Origin: Tetrapyrgos nigripes
Lineage: Eukaryota; Basidiomycota; Agaricomycetes; Agaricales; Campanellaceae
NCBI GenBank assembly: GCA_013368315.1
Contig: JAACJM010000024.1
Location: 186,001-250,000, forward strand
DNA: 64,000 nucleotides
Direction of reading: 5' to 3'
The notes beneath the pieces were generated by a model. That model did not search any database. It saw nothing but the letters and a program-made list of their open reading frames with translations, and was not told the origin of the DNA. Both the position numbers and the translations under genes were made by a program. This document shows, piece after piece, positions 9,891 to 20,908 of this stretch. Each line of letters begins with the position of its first letter. Within the stretch, counting starts at the first letter, position 1.

Positions 9891-12154
9891 ATGGCCCCTT
9901 CCCTTCTCAGCACAGTCGTGGTGCTCTGCAGTGCGGCTCTCTCCGTTCTCGCAGATAGCCCTATCTCCCCGGGCTTTTCCTATGGTTCCACCAAGGTTAG
10001 AGGAGTAAACCTTGGAGGGTGGCTTGTCCTTGAGGTGTGTTGCAACTTCATTCTTTCTAATCCTCGGTCTCTAATCCTTCATATTAGCCATGGATGACAC
10101 CATCTATGTTTGACTCCCTTAATGACAGTCGGATCATTGACGAGTGGACTTTCGCCCAGTACCAAAGCAAGGCTGTCGCCACTCTTGCCCTCACAAACCA
10201 CTGGAACACTTGGATCACTGAACAAGACTTTATCGATATGCAGAAGGCTGGGTACACGACTCTTCATCTCCCAACACCATTATTTTTTCTCACATCATCG
10301 CTTTTCAGGCTTAACCACGTCCGTATTCCTATCGGATATTGGGCCTTTGACGTCTCTGGCGGCGAGCCTTTCATTCAAGGTCAAATCCCTTACCTCCAGA
10401 ACGCCGTCGCCTGGGCAAAGAAGTATGGACTCAAAGTGATTGTTGACTTGCACGGTGCTCCTGGAAGTCAAAATGGGTTCGACAATTCTGGTCAATCGAT
10501 GTCCTACCCTCAATGGCAGACCAAACAGAGCAACATCAACCGCACCAAAGCCGTTCTTGCCACTATTGCTAAGATGTTCAAGGATCAGACTGATGTTGTT
10601 ACGTCGATTCAGCCTTTGAACGAGTGAGTGGATTTTTACTATCTAAGCTTTCTGACGCTCATCTTCTTCGACCCTTAGGCCCGCAGGCTATTATGGAGAT
10701 GCCATCCTCAGCCCGCTCAAGCAGTATTACTACGACAGCTACGGCAACATTCGGTTCCCATACGGTAACAACAAACAGGGAAATGCGTTGACATTGCTGC
10801 ATGATGCCTTCCAAGTAAATTTCCATCTCCTTACAGCTTTTCTACGATGATCTCAACGTGTATTTAGGGCGTCGCCTACTGGAACAGTTTCATGCCCGCT
10901 CCGCAGTGGCAAGGCGTTGCAATCGATACCCACATCTACCAGATCTTCTCCGACGCTGAAATCGCCAGAACCAATCAACAACACATCGACTCTGCCTGTT
11001 CCCAAGGAACAACGCTCAGCGCCGCCAGCCATTGGGCTATCGTTGGAGAGTGGACCCCTGCGATGACCGATTGTGCCTCATGGAAGGGAGTCTCTCGTTA
11101 CGATGTGCGTATCTTCCGGTCCACTCATTCCAGTATACCTCATCCTTACTTTACTCCTCGCCCAGGGTACCTACCCCGGCTCCCCCGTCATCGGCTCCTG
11201 CAAAGGTAAATCCGAATGCTTTTATTGTGCTTTCATCCTGGTTTAATGTTCGGCTCTGCACAGGCAAATCTGGCAAAGCCTCCACCTTCAGCCCAGAGTA
11301 CAAAACCTTCTTGCGTCAATCCTGGGAAGCTCAAACCCTCAGCTACGAAAAGGCCGCTGGATGGATCCAATGGTCTTGGAAGTTGGAGAACTCGGATGAT
11401 TGGTCTTACCAAGCTGGTTTGCAGAATGGCTGGATTCCGTGGAACCCTGATGATAGGAAGTTCCCCCAGATCTGCTCACCCAATGCACTTCTCAATATCT
11501 ATCCATCGGTGACGTTGTCTTTGAGCCTGGGTACCTCTAGTACTGCGACCGCCAACTCGACCACCGCTACATCGACTAGCGCGTCGGTCACCTCTACTTC
11601 TGCTAGTACCACTACCAGCACCCGTGCCTCCAGCACAACCATCACTGCCTCCGCCACAAACACCGCCAGCACTCGTGCCTCGACTACAACCACAACCTCG
11701 GCCGCCTCGACCACCTCCACCCGTGCCTCGACTACAACCACAACCTCGACCACCTCGACCACCTCCACTCGTGCCTCCACCACAACCACCACCTCCGCTA
11801 CCACTGCTCGTACTACCTCTACCACAGCCAGTACCTCCACAACCACCTCCAAGACTTCGACTTCCGCGAGCAGCAAGCCTACTTCAGGGACTTGCCCCAA
11901 TTATACCGTTGTGGCTGGTGACTACTGTTGGCTGATGTAAGGCTTAATCTGATGTTCATGATAACCCTCACTGACATTTAATCCCAGTGCCAACAATCAT
12001 GGTACGACTGTGGCCAAGCTGCAAGCTGCTAACCCCAACGTCAGCTGTAATCCTTTGTGTGTATCTTGTTCCTTCTCACTATGAAGCAAATGACTGACAG
12101 TCTATTTTTCTTACTTACAGGCGGATTGGTCAAGTCCTTAACATTCCTTGTTAA
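9891..12154 (+). CDS. Secreted GH5 exo-beta-1,3-glucanase with C-terminal LysM
   Basis: Glucan 1,3-beta-glucosidase of glycoside hydrolase family 5 (EXG1-like), acting outside the cell on cell-wall or storage beta-1,3-glucan. The start ATG at 9891 begins a signal peptide (residues about 1-20, a Leu/Val/Ala core ending in LSVLADS). Motifs in order: VRGVNLGGWLVLE, HVRIPIGYWAF, VIVDLHGAPGSQNG, the acid/base glutamate in QPLNEP and the nucleophile glutamate in WAIVGEWTPA, then SWEAQTLSYEKAAGWIQWSW. At least eight exons. After the catalytic domain comes a linker of about 120 residues made almost only of Ser, Thr and Ala (11,530-11,880). Then a LysM-like module (CPNYTVVAGDYCWLI, ANNHGTTVAKLQAANP, LRIGQVLNIPC) spans the last three exons and ends at TAA 12152-12154. 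LysM binds chitin-type N-acetylglucosamine polymers in other proteins. Confidence 0.9.
11530..11880 (+). repeat. Ser/Thr linker minisatellite
   Basis: Degenerate repeats of CCTCGACCACC/ACAACC-type units encoding the Ser/Thr/Ala linker of the glucanase. The antisense frame is open for the same compositional reason and is not a gene. Confidence 0.7.
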
Positions 12155-12840
12155 GCTGTTTAAGATGTGGACATCGTGGACGTGGTAATGGTCTGGTGCG
12201 GCCCTCGTGCCCTTACACTCTTTTATCATTTCATTCTTTCCTTGTCATCAACCTCACTCATTTGGATTTGGATTTTGGGACTTTCATGGGGTTATCACGC
12301 CTGTAGAACCGACACAGACTGTACCGAGAAGAATATTGGGCCTTCTTCTAGATTTTTGGATCTCTCACATACAAAATACTGCCTCTTAGTATTATCTGTC
12401 ATTCGTTTATCACGCTCACTACGAACACTGTCTTTCTTGATCTGGATTCTCGTAACTGTAGACATTAGTCTCATCCTCACCTTCATTTACATTCATTCGT
12501 TACATTCCTCGCTTTCTTCCAAGCGATCATTTTGCATCCTGTGAAAGGAAACCTCTGCCATATAACCAGTGAACATTGTTACATTTTGAATAGCGTTGAC
12601 CAGAGTGAGAGCAGCCTAGTTCACAGGGAAGACGACTTGAGTTTTCTATCCACTGCCGTGTCGGCACGACACACGTCCCGTCAAATAATAATATATAGTG
12701 ACTAGCAACTGGGTGGCGATCGCCCTGCCAGTGCCAATCCAACAATTGCAAACCGTCACGGTGTTTGCGAACCCGAAAGTGATCCGGACAAGGTTGTACA
12801 GTTGGGAGTGTTAGTCTGTTCTGACTCAAACAGATGTCCA
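12155..12840. other. Intergenic, no gene recognised
   Basis: The 3' region of the glucanase and pyrimidine-rich sequence with short open frames in both strands; none shows a family motif. Confidence 0.4.
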
Positions 12841-13140
12841 AAAGTCGGTACAGTCCTAGGCTCCATGTGTCGACGAAGAACGGAACGAGTGTTGAGAGTC
12901 TGTGCGTATCAAATTGGTCAGAAGCCTCTAATCGTAAACACAGATCAATTGACGACTACCGTCATGAGGGTGTTTCTGTCGGAAATGAAGAGATTGCCGT
13001 CAGAAATAATCATCCTTGCGATAGTTTAAGGACCTACGTGTACAATCGGGCCACGGGCAATGTAAAAATCAAGTGCAGGTTTGACCTGGGAGTGGCGGTC
13101 TACAACGACTCGGGTGAGCTCAAGCCTTGGTTTCGTGAAA

Positions 13141-14046
13141 TCAATTAATGTTCCTGACCAGCAAAGCCAAACTACAAATGCAAAAGATCGTCACAGGCAA
13201 CGCAGTTTCTATTGATGTGCGAATGAGCTTGGAAATGATAGTGTCGCTGGCTAATTGATGATTATTTCATTTTCAACGTCACGGTGTCACCGGTACCGTC
13301 GGTCTTCAGCTAGAGGATCTCAACACTGAACAAACACTCACCTTTCATCCCGGTCCTGCTCTTCCACAGATAATACGAGAGCGCCACCGTGATAGACGCA
13401 TCGCAAGCTACGGCGATAGCTAGGAAGCTGTCTGCAAAAGGGACCCGTCTACCATTGGCTTCTACATACGGTTCTAGCGATGCGCCGATACTCGTTGCAA
13501 GAGCCAATCCCCCTTGAGCCAGGGAAAGAGTGCAGATGACGACGAAGAAGACGATTGATTTGGAGAGAACACGAATACGCCAGGCGAGGAAGAATTGTAT
13601 CGGGATGGAAATACTAGTGGCAGGCGCGTACAGCGGCGCCAGGGGTATATTGAGTTGGCTTTTCCACATGAATCGCCAGTGTCTGGAATACTCACAGCGC
13701 AGTGAAGGTGGCTAACATGCTGTACTGCCAAGGAGTCGAAAGGAGACCAACTTTGTTCTCTAAACTATCTACGGCGTAGTGCCAGAGCAAGTACGAAGAC
13801 GTGCAAGTGGAGAACGTGTCGACAACTGCGACCCATATAACGAGGCCGCTGCAGGATGGTTTTGAGCCGTTTAACTGAATCACAAACTTGCAGTACGCAC
13901 ATAATGGTAGGCCCATCTTTGAAGCGGGAATCATAATACTCGAGGAACTGGACCATACAAACCCCAGTGAGAAGAGCGTTGACCAAAGCACCAACCACCA
14001 CAGGTCCGAGAATGAGGCTGATGTTGATGGGAGGATTTTCTGCCAT
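13141..14046 (-). CDS. DUF6534 integral membrane protein
   Basis: Multi-pass membrane protein of the DUF6534 family, expanded in mushroom-forming fungi and without known function. The start ATG at 14044-14046 opens MAENPPINISLILGP. Hydrophobic segments in order: VVVGALVNALLTGVCMVQF, LVIWVAVVDTFSTCTSSYLL, ISIPIQFFLAWRIRVLSKS, FFVVICTLSLAQGGLALATS, FLAIAVACDASITVALSYYL and TALPVTIFCICSLALL. The hallmark segment SKSRTG-like/SDTIISKLI is recovered if the last clear intron ends at the TAG just before CCAGCGAC (near 13,260). The first stop in that frame is TGA at 13141-13143. The 3' end is uncertain: a further intron after SLALL could add VKPALDFYIARGPIVHV, which fits the family, with a possible end near 12,960. 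An upstream in-frame ATG at 14175 exists but precedes the family start. Confidence 0.7.
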
Positions 14047-14719
14047 GTTGGGTATGGAGAGGACCAGAACAAGTCGGAGGGCGACTCGGAGTTTTCTAGG
14101 TTTTAAAGTAAAGGCCGAACATTGGGTCGCCGTTAATCGCGATTCATTGAGCAGTATGTTTCGGGCTATGTCCAACCCTTATGGCGCTCTTACTCGAAGA
14201 TACCCATACTAGGCTTAGCTTTAGCCACGTTCTACGCCCGCCGTGATTCTGATTGATCCAGGGATCAACCAGGGATCCATTGGCCCATCAGGACAAGATG
14301 AGGTTTCCGGAGAGGTATGAGAGGTGAGAACGGGACAAATGACTAGGCTCTTTACTTCAACTTCAAGGTCCTGTTGGTATCGCTTCAAAAAAGGGAAGAC
14401 AGTCGCAGTTGCAGGAAGGAGAGACAGTGGTTCATGCGATTTATCCTGCCGGAGAGTTGCCACTTTCTAATACGGTTGCCATTCCATATCGATTTACAAC
14501 ATGAGATTCTGGAAACAGTTATCCGTCGGTGGTATAACAGTGGTGTTACCTCAACACATCATTGCGAGCGGAGCCTGCGACGGGAGCTATTCGAGTTCCT
14601 GTGAGGCCCCTTCCGTCCGTGTTTGGCCTTGTTTGGCTTTGAGCGTGTGTGTGTGAGGATTTTGCCCGCCGTCGTAGACGGCGAGCAGCTCACCCAGTTC
14701 TTCTCCAATCTCCCTAAAA
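14047..14719. other. Intergenic, no gene recognised
   Basis: Contains the promoter of the DUF6534 gene and a small perfect hairpin near 14,670-14,690 (GCCGTCGTAGACGGC). No coding signal. Confidence 0.4.
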
Positions 14720-14899
14720 ACTTCCAAAAGTGTATATTTCTGTATCTACTATAGCCCTGTGGTCTTTTTCCGCGAATAAAACGGTGGAGTTTTGAGTTTG
14801 AAATCCTCATGCCAGAGGAGAAGACCCTGGTCGCGTCCTCTGGACGCGTCTTAACTTGGCTTTTTCACCTGCAACCACGACTTCTTCTACACTACGAAC

Positions 14900-15471
14900 A
14901 TGCCTGCTGTATTAAGCACCCATCGCGGACACACTCACTGTCAATCCTGTCAGCGTCCTCTTCCCAGAAACGAGACTCGCCGGATCCATTGCACAGAATA
15001 CTACCGTCATCTGCCTGCGGCTGACAACGCCCAAACGACCTCTGACGACCCTGGAACATCACAACAGAATCCAACACGTCCCAGAATTTCTATCTTCATT
15101 CCCAGAAGAAAGAAATGCACAAGCTGCCATATAAACCACGGGATCAGTTACTTCCTCGAGAACGGCTCGGAATACGACGAATGCCGCGTCTGTCGAAAAC
15201 TACCAGCAGTTTCCCCTCGGAGAACGATGTCGGGAAGGATCCTAGCCGCTGCAATAGGTGCCAGAAGAAGAAGTGCCGAAGTTGTGGAAAGGCTAAACGA
15301 TATAAACATTATCTTCCCGTTCGTCTCCAGAAGCAAATGGAAACTCACAGCTACACTCCCGATATTATATCCAAACTCACACACAATTGTGACACATGTC
15401 GGGAACGCCCTCTATCGTTGAATTTCACAAAGTCTATGTCTTTCGGCTGTGAAGCGTCAACAGGGAAATGA
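14900..15471 (+). pseudogene. Zinc-ribbon Cys-rich ORF of the helicase element
   Basis: Array of CxxC pairs in two frames: HTHCQSCQRPLP with HCTEYYRHL, KCTSCHINHGISYF with YDECRVCRKLP, then, after a frame change near 15,210-15,240, SRCNRCQKKKCRSCGKAKRY and NCDTCRERPLS. The pattern CxxC-(15-25)-CxxC suggests zinc ribbons like those preceding replication or transposase proteins in fungal mobile elements. In the first unit the second pair reads CTEY, a lost Cys consistent with one G-to-A change. The frame change and lost Cys point to decay, although a 51 nt intron (donor GTCTGT) cannot be excluded. Confidence 0.45.
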
Positions 15472-16360
15472 TCTGCTTCACTGTCAGGTCCAGTTTCGGC
15501 AGCTATTGAAAAATGCGTCTACTGGTGGATTCCAGCTTTCTGACTGGGAGTTTCTTCAAACACGTTACAAGCCTAATCTCTCTCCTCAACAACAAGAAGA
15601 CTTTTCTGATGCTGTCTGCCTTTTCACCACAACCGAAGTTGTCAATTACGCCAACATTTCTCAGCTTGCCACTCTAAATCAACCCTGTGCTCGGATAACC
15701 TGCAAGAACGATGGCCGAGGTGCTCACAAAGCACCTGCGGAAGACTGTAGTCTTGAACCGGAACTTGTGCTGGCGAAAGGCGCAAAAGTTATGGTGACCC
15801 GAAATCTATGGCAGACTAAGGGTGACTATAACTTTCTGCTCTCGACATTTTCTATGGCTCACTGTTTCTTGCTTTGTACAGGTCTTGTGAACAGCACTAT
15901 TGGGACCGTCATCGACATTGTCTGGAAGCCTGGTTGTGCCCGATCAGATCTTCCCCTTGCTGTCCTCGTCGAGATCCCCACATACATAGGACCTACTCTC
16001 TGGCGATCTGAACCTCGTGAGGGCTTTCCTGAAGGCACGCCTATCGTTCCCATTGCCGTATATAAGCAAGTTTTTGAGTTCAAGGGCCAACCGTGCAGCC
16101 GATTGCAATTACCTTTACGACTGGCATGGGCCGTTACTGTCCACAAATCTCAAGGTCTTACGATAAAGAAAGCGCAGGTTGGGCTGGGAAGGAAGGAATT
16201 TTGTGCTGGTTTGACCTTTATTGCATTGTCAAGAGTTACTGATATCAACGGTCTGATGATTGTGGACAAGTTTGATTACTTGCGGGTGAAAAAGCTGGGC
16301 AGTGCTGCTTGGAATGAACGAAAAGTAGATTTCATTAGACATTACAATGTATCTCCGTGA
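15449..16360 (+). pseudogene. PIF1-like helicase, C-terminal fragment
   Basis: Matches the C-terminal part of PIF1/Helitron-type DNA helicases. Visible blocks: AVCLFTTTEVVNYANISQL, LVLAKGAKVMVTRNLWQTKG, GLVNSTIGTVIDIVW, the motif LAWAVTVHKSQGLTIKKAQV (motif V) and FIALSRVTDINGLMI (motif VI region). A 60-63 nt intron (donor GTGACT after QTKG, acceptor CAG before GTCTTG) fits and keeps frame. Motifs I-III, including the Walker A lysine, are absent, so the fragment cannot be an active ATPase alone. The TGA stop is at 16358-16360. A second, much more damaged copy is at the right window edge. Confidence 0.7.
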
Positions 16361-16394
16361 ATCCATCTCTCAAATGCTCTAAAAACTCTCGCTG

Positions 16395-16419
16395 CTTGGA
16401 TTGTGAAGCAAGCAATCCA
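16395..16419 (+). other. Hairpin near the 3' end of the helicase element
   Basis: TTGGATTG and CAATCCAA form a perfect 8 bp stem around a 9 nt loop. The inner part (ATTGTGAAGC.AGCAAT) is conserved in copy 2 near 62,840-62,860, where the outer stem is lost. Confidence 0.6.
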
Positions 16420-16664
16420 ACCGTGCAACGATGTATACATGTTGTATAAACAGGGGCTGCTTCAAGTCATCTTCTGTTAGAAACTGCGAGAGGTTCTCGA
16501 CTTCCGAAGTCGGCCGTGTAGAGTATAGGCCAAAAGTTGCTATGCAACAAGGTGAGGAGAGATGGAGACTAGATAGGTGAGATTGTATAGCATATAAGAC
16601 TTGAACAGAAGACGAATGGTGCACCGAGGTTCCAGCAGAAAACCTGAGGTTCCTCCTGATTCCC

Positions 16665-16672
16665 TATATATA
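16665..16672 (+). promoter_or_regulatory. TATA box of the Pfs2 gene
   Basis: TATATATA, 73 nt upstream of the ATG at 16745. Confidence 0.45.
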
Positions 16673-16744
16673 GCGAATGGGTGGAAGGTCGTGGATATTG
16701 TGAAGCACAGCCACCCACCCTTGTTCCTCCATGAAATCATAAGG

Positions 16745-19034
16745 ATGTCTACAGAGTCGCCTCTTCCTGTCCTCCTTCCTTCCAACTCTCTTCCTCGAGA
16801 GCCTGGAATACCACACGTAGAATGGAAACCAAAATGCTTCCAAAATCCTCCACAACCACCTCCAACAGATGATACCAAAATACAAGAACAAGAACTCGCA
16901 TATGCGCGTCAGTTTATGGACGGGAAACTCGTCAAAAAGACGAGGCCGAGAAGGACTGTCGACTATAATGGAGGCTTAGGTCGATGGAATATGTTGCGCA
17001 AGTTGCGACCGAATCCATATTATCTACCTCAACCCAGACCTTGTCCTCCTTCAGTCATTGACGTGAGTTGTATCACTCTGTCTCTGCAAGGTTCTAATAC
17101 ACAACAGCTACTACCACCTAAAGCATATACCGACAACCCATCTACCTCTCTATGCACCAAATTCGTCCATACTTCTACTAACAAAATTAGGTGTCCAGTT
17201 AACGTCGTGACGGTATGTCTCCATTCTTCTGCCTCTTCTTCTGGGTTCAATTTCTTCTTTAGTGGACCCCAGAAGGCCGCCGAGTTCTCACCGGCTCCAC
17301 TTCTGGCGAATTCACCCTCTGGAACGGTCTAACCTTCAATTTCGAAACCATCCTCCAAGCACACGATACCGCCATCTGCACCCTCACCTTTACCCATTCA
17401 GGCGCTTACCTCGCCTCTGCCGACAAAGCAGGTATCATCAAGTACTTTGAACCCAATATGAACAACCTTACTGCGTGGCAGGGGTCTAGTTCACGAGAAG
17501 CTATCAGAGGAATTAGTTTTAGTCCGGATGATAAGAGGTTTGCTACTGCGAGTGATGATTCGAGTGTGAGGATTTGGTCGTTTGCGGAGAGTAGGGTAGA
17601 GAGTGTATTGACGGGTAGGTCTTTTGGGTGTTTGTTGAAGGCCGTTGCTGAAGATTTTCTTGCAGGCCATGGTTGGGACGTTAAATGTGTTCAGTGGCAT
17701 CCTACGAAGGGGTTGCTCGTTTCTGGGAGTAAAGACAACCAGATCAAATTCTGGGATCCACGGATAGGGACTTGTCTCTCGACACTGTAAGCGTGCACTT
17801 CTCTCTTCAAAGGCGATTACATATTCTGAGCCTGCGCAGGTATCACCACAAAAACACTGTCCAAGCAATCGCTTGGTCACCCAACGGCAACTTTGTCGCC
17901 AGTGCATCTCGCGATCAAACCGTTCGTGTGTTTGACATCAGAATGCTCAAAGAGTACAGAATTCTCAAGGGACACAAGAAGGAAGTTTGCTGTGAGTTTC
18001 CATTTGCTTGTTATCTCAACTATCTCATATTTAATTTTCATGTATCTACAGCCGTAACATGGCACCCAACCCAACCAATCCTCGTCTCTGGCGGTTCCGA
18101 AGGCTCCATCATCCATTGGGATCTTTCCGTCGAAGAAGCACCTCAATCCTTCGCCCCTTCGCTTCCTTCAAGCGTCATGACATCCAAATCATCTCCCCTA
18201 TCAACAACAGTCCCAGATTACCTTTCTCTATCCCAGACTCCAACATCCACCCCTCGGGCCACTCTCTCCCAAGCACACGACTCAAACGTCTGGTCTCTAG
18301 CCTTCCATCCACTCGGTCACCTACTTGTCTCAGCATCAAACGATCATACAACGAGATTCTGGTCCAGAGAAAGACCTGGAGATCCAGATTCGGTGTTTGG
18401 AGCTGGTGGGGAAAAGTTGCCCGGTGCGAGTGGGTATAAGAATTATGATGGTGGGGATGGAGGGGAAGATGGGTATGGGTGGGATGGACAGGGTGAGGGA
18501 GATGAAGATGAGATGGTTCCTGGGATCGGAGGTGGTGGGTTTGTTGGGAGTTTGCCGGGCTTTTTGGGTGCTAGTGCTAGTGCTGGTGCTGGTAGTGCCA
18601 GTGGACAGGGATGGCAAGATGATGAAGGGTATAGTGGAACTGGTACAGGGAATGGGAACGGGAACGGGAACGGGAACGGGAATGGGTATAATGGGATGGG
18701 AGATGGCCATGATAGTGGTACTGGTGGTAACACTGGAGGGGGATACGGATATGGACAGACACAGACTCAGACTCAGGGAGGAGACGATGATTTCATTCCT
18801 GGATTTGGAGGTGGAGGCTCTTCGTCTGGGCCACCGCAGGATGATGGATATACACCTGGTTCAGGTTCAGGTTCAGGGTATGGTCCTGGATCTGGAAGGA
18901 ACGGGTACGGTGGTGGTGGTGGGTATGGAGGTGGGCACGGTGGAGACGATCGGGGTTCTGGTGGGCGTGGCGGAGACAGAGACAGGGATAGGGATAGGCC
19001 CAGAAGAGGGAGACGAGGGCGAGGGCGTTATTGA
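16745..19034 (+). CDS. pfs2: Polyadenylation factor Pfs2 / WDR33-like WD40 protein
   Basis: WD40 subunit of the cleavage and polyadenylation factor, which helps recognise the polyadenylation signal in nuclear pre-mRNA. The start ATG at 16745 gives [14 protein letters not shown]. An N-terminal arm has the family block [24 protein letters not shown] and [16 protein letters not shown] repeats follow from [20 protein letters not shown] through [80 protein letters not shown] and [20 protein letters not shown]. About six introns. The C-terminus (from about 18,390) is a Gly-rich, Asn/Asp/Gln-containing low-complexity tail ending in an RG-rich [10 protein letters not shown], with TGA at 19032-19034. 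The tail is longer and richer in Gly than in yeast Pfs2, as in WDR33. Confidence 0.93.
18640..18695 (+). repeat. GGGAAC hexanucleotide tract
   Basis: In-frame (GGGAAC)n run encoding a Gly-Asn repeat in the Pfs2 tail; probably length-variable between strains. Confidence 0.7.
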
Positions 19035-19337
19035 GTCTCGGGCTCTGGCGTAGCGAATTTTACTTGCTCTAGTTATCACAAGTCTTGTACTGGCTTTCGT
19101 GCTTACAATCACAAGTGCACCACTTAATTCCATACTGCAATCTGAGTCCACGCACATACATCCTCAGCAAATAATACTTTGGTCACAAGCAGCATCAGAG
19201 CTCATTCCCAATTTCACGAAGGCAAAGAAGAGAAAGTCGGATTAAGGAGTACTGTCAACGTCTAGCGTGGTGCATCTCGCGTTCAGAACATCTATAAAAT
19301 AGGGACATGGTAGTGGACTGATAGCAATATATCGTCC

Positions 19338-19809
19338 TCAATGGTGTCCTGCACTTGCTCCCTCCTTCTCGTGCTCGGCAATGAACTTGCGAATACTATA
19401 CATCCCATTAAAACGTACGTGTTAGTCATTCCAAGTGAAAAAAGGAGATAAAGAAACGTACAATTGCTCCTCCTCACTGCAAGTCGAGTAGAAATGCAAC
19501 ACGACGCGTAAAAAGACGAGTTTTTTCGAACGAGAAGAGTTTCGAGTTTCACAGTGAGTCCACGTCCAAAACACAAGCGAGTAAAAACACACCTCGAGCC
19601 AGCCTTTATAGGAATAGACTCCTTCACCTGCTGTACTGTAGTTGGCACGTCCTTCTTTCCACCACTCGTTGCGAGGATACCTGCAGCAAGGGTACTGACG
19701 ACACCGAGCACGATATGTTCGTTTTTGATGGCACGGCCAAAGATGACGCTGAAAGACAAAGAAATAAGTATAAGAACAAGTAGAAAGAGCAAGGAACGCA
19801 CTAGGACAT
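19338..19809 (-). CDS. atp19: Mitochondrial ATP synthase subunit k
   Basis: Small membrane subunit of F1Fo-ATP synthase, associated with dimerisation of the complex in the inner membrane. The ATG at 19807-19809 starts a tiny first exon of 8 nt (MSY, split codon) joined across an intron to VIFGRAIKNEHIVLGVV. The single membrane segment is IVLGVVSTLAAGILATSG. It is followed by GGKKDVPTTVQQVKESIPIK, the conserved PI(K/N)AGS step, and after two more introns EEEQ-FIRKFIAEHEKEGAS, ending GHH with TGA at 19338-19340. About 79 residues in four exons. All splice sites are GT-AG. The assignment rests on the FGRA(I/V)KNE start and the EEEQFIRKFIAE tail, both characteristic of basidiomycete subunit k. 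Confidence 0.85.
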
Positions 19810-19996
19810 GGTGTACACTGAAAAGAAATTTGGACAGCTGGCACTCGTCGTGCCGTTTTTTTCCGGTTTTGGCCGGCAGTCCTTCTACCACGATGTAGCC
19901 TTCAATTAGACTTGGATTATTCGCTTCAAAGTTTCATTTGCCAACGAGAGGATATAAAGCTATGGTCGTAGAGGAGCTCTAACCCCAATCTTGCGA

Positions 19997-20908
19997 GATG
20001 TTCCTCAAGACTCGACTAGTTTCTCTGACAACTTGTGCTGCAGCCTTACTTCTTCTTAACCAGGTATCCGCCTCGGACTCTGAGGTACGTCTTCATTTCC
20101 ATCCTCTGGATGCTCTCTAACTTTTGGATCAGTTTGACCCTAGCAGATACTACAAAATCCAAACAGCTGGATACACCCTTTTCCGACATGGAAACATTAC
20201 TGCTTCCAAGTCTGCTCCGCAGGAGTTTCTAGAGGTATGTAATGAAAGTGGATCTATCTACCGAGGTTGCGCGGTCATTTTGACTGGTCCGGTTCCACCT
20301 CCTCACCGTATGTCCGCTGTTTATCAACTTCGAATTCTAGTTCACCATCCGCGATTCTGGCTCTGGATATCCTGACGTGTACACTATCGGATATAACTCT
20401 ATTCGTGCCGCTGCTCCTTGTTCCGAGGTGAGAGCCTATCATTTACTATGCAGCTCTATCTATATGACTCTGACTTTACATATGCAGGGCGTCGTGGTAT
20501 CAGGGTTCGCGTATGAGCCTTACGCCTACACGAACAAGACTACAGTAAAGCGTATATCTGAGGGTAAATACACAGTAAGTCAGTTTCTTTGTTTAACACG
20601 TCTGCCGCAGTGCATGCGCCCATTCCTCCTCCTCCTCCACTTGGCAGAGCTCACGCTGACGTCCACTTTGTCAGATCGAACAAGGTTACGATGGCTTGAT
20701 TCGTTGTGATGATCATGATCTCTATTGGAGTATTGAGAAAGGTGTCAGTCAGGACCAATTGCAAGGCATTCCCGTGAGCAACCCAATTTTTTTCCAACGA
20801 GTTGCCTGAGTGCCGACAGTCCATTTCTTCATTCAGATTACTTTACAACGGCTGGACTACTCTGGAGACCGTTTCTATCAGACTTTCGATATCACTTTCG
20901 CAGACTAG
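19997..20908 (+). CDS. Predicted secreted protein, unknown family
   Basis: The ATG at 19997 encodes a signal peptide (MFLKTRLVSL, then a Leu/Ala core ending QVSASDSE). Five further short exons follow: FDPSRYYKIQTAGYTLFRHG, FTIRDSGSGYPDVYTIGYNS, GVVVSGFAYEPYAYTNKTTV, IEQGYDGLIRCDDHDLYWSI and ITLQRLDYSGDRFYQTFDIT, with TAG at 20906-20908. Mature length is about 155 residues, with few cysteines and one clear N-glycosylation site (NKT). Alternating aromatic and hydrophobic residues suggest a beta-rich fold. Every intron falls between codons (phase 0). No family was recognised; it could be a small extracellular or wall-associated protein. Confidence 0.7.

Larger units (their letters stand above)
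14720..16445 (+). mobile_element. Truncated helicase element, copy 1
   Basis: Repeat unit whose sequence recurs, diverged and inverted, at 62,805-64,000. Homology is visible from about 14,740 (the GGAGTTTTGAGTTT block), through the TGACCTGCAAC-type block near 14,865, the whole helicase part, and beyond its stop codon to ATGTATACATG at about 16,440. It carries a Cys-rich ORF and a PIF1-type helicase C-terminus but no helicase N-terminus and no transposase. Near the 3' end is a perfect 8 bp stem hairpin (16,395-16,419), as in Helitron termini, though the CTRR end expected of a Helitron was not found. Confidence 0.6.

Noticed and set aside
11499..11900. Long minus-strand frame rich in Val, Glu and Ala opposite the glucanase linker
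   Set aside because: Antisense shadow of the Ser/Thr repeat; composition alone keeps it open.
12802..13148. Plus-strand frames as small genes
   Set aside because: They overlap the likely 3' exon of the DUF6534 gene on the other strand and have no recognisable features.
18336..18733. Minus-strand frames rich in Pro and Ser opposite the Pfs2 tail
   Set aside because: Shadow of the Gly-rich repeat on the plus strand.
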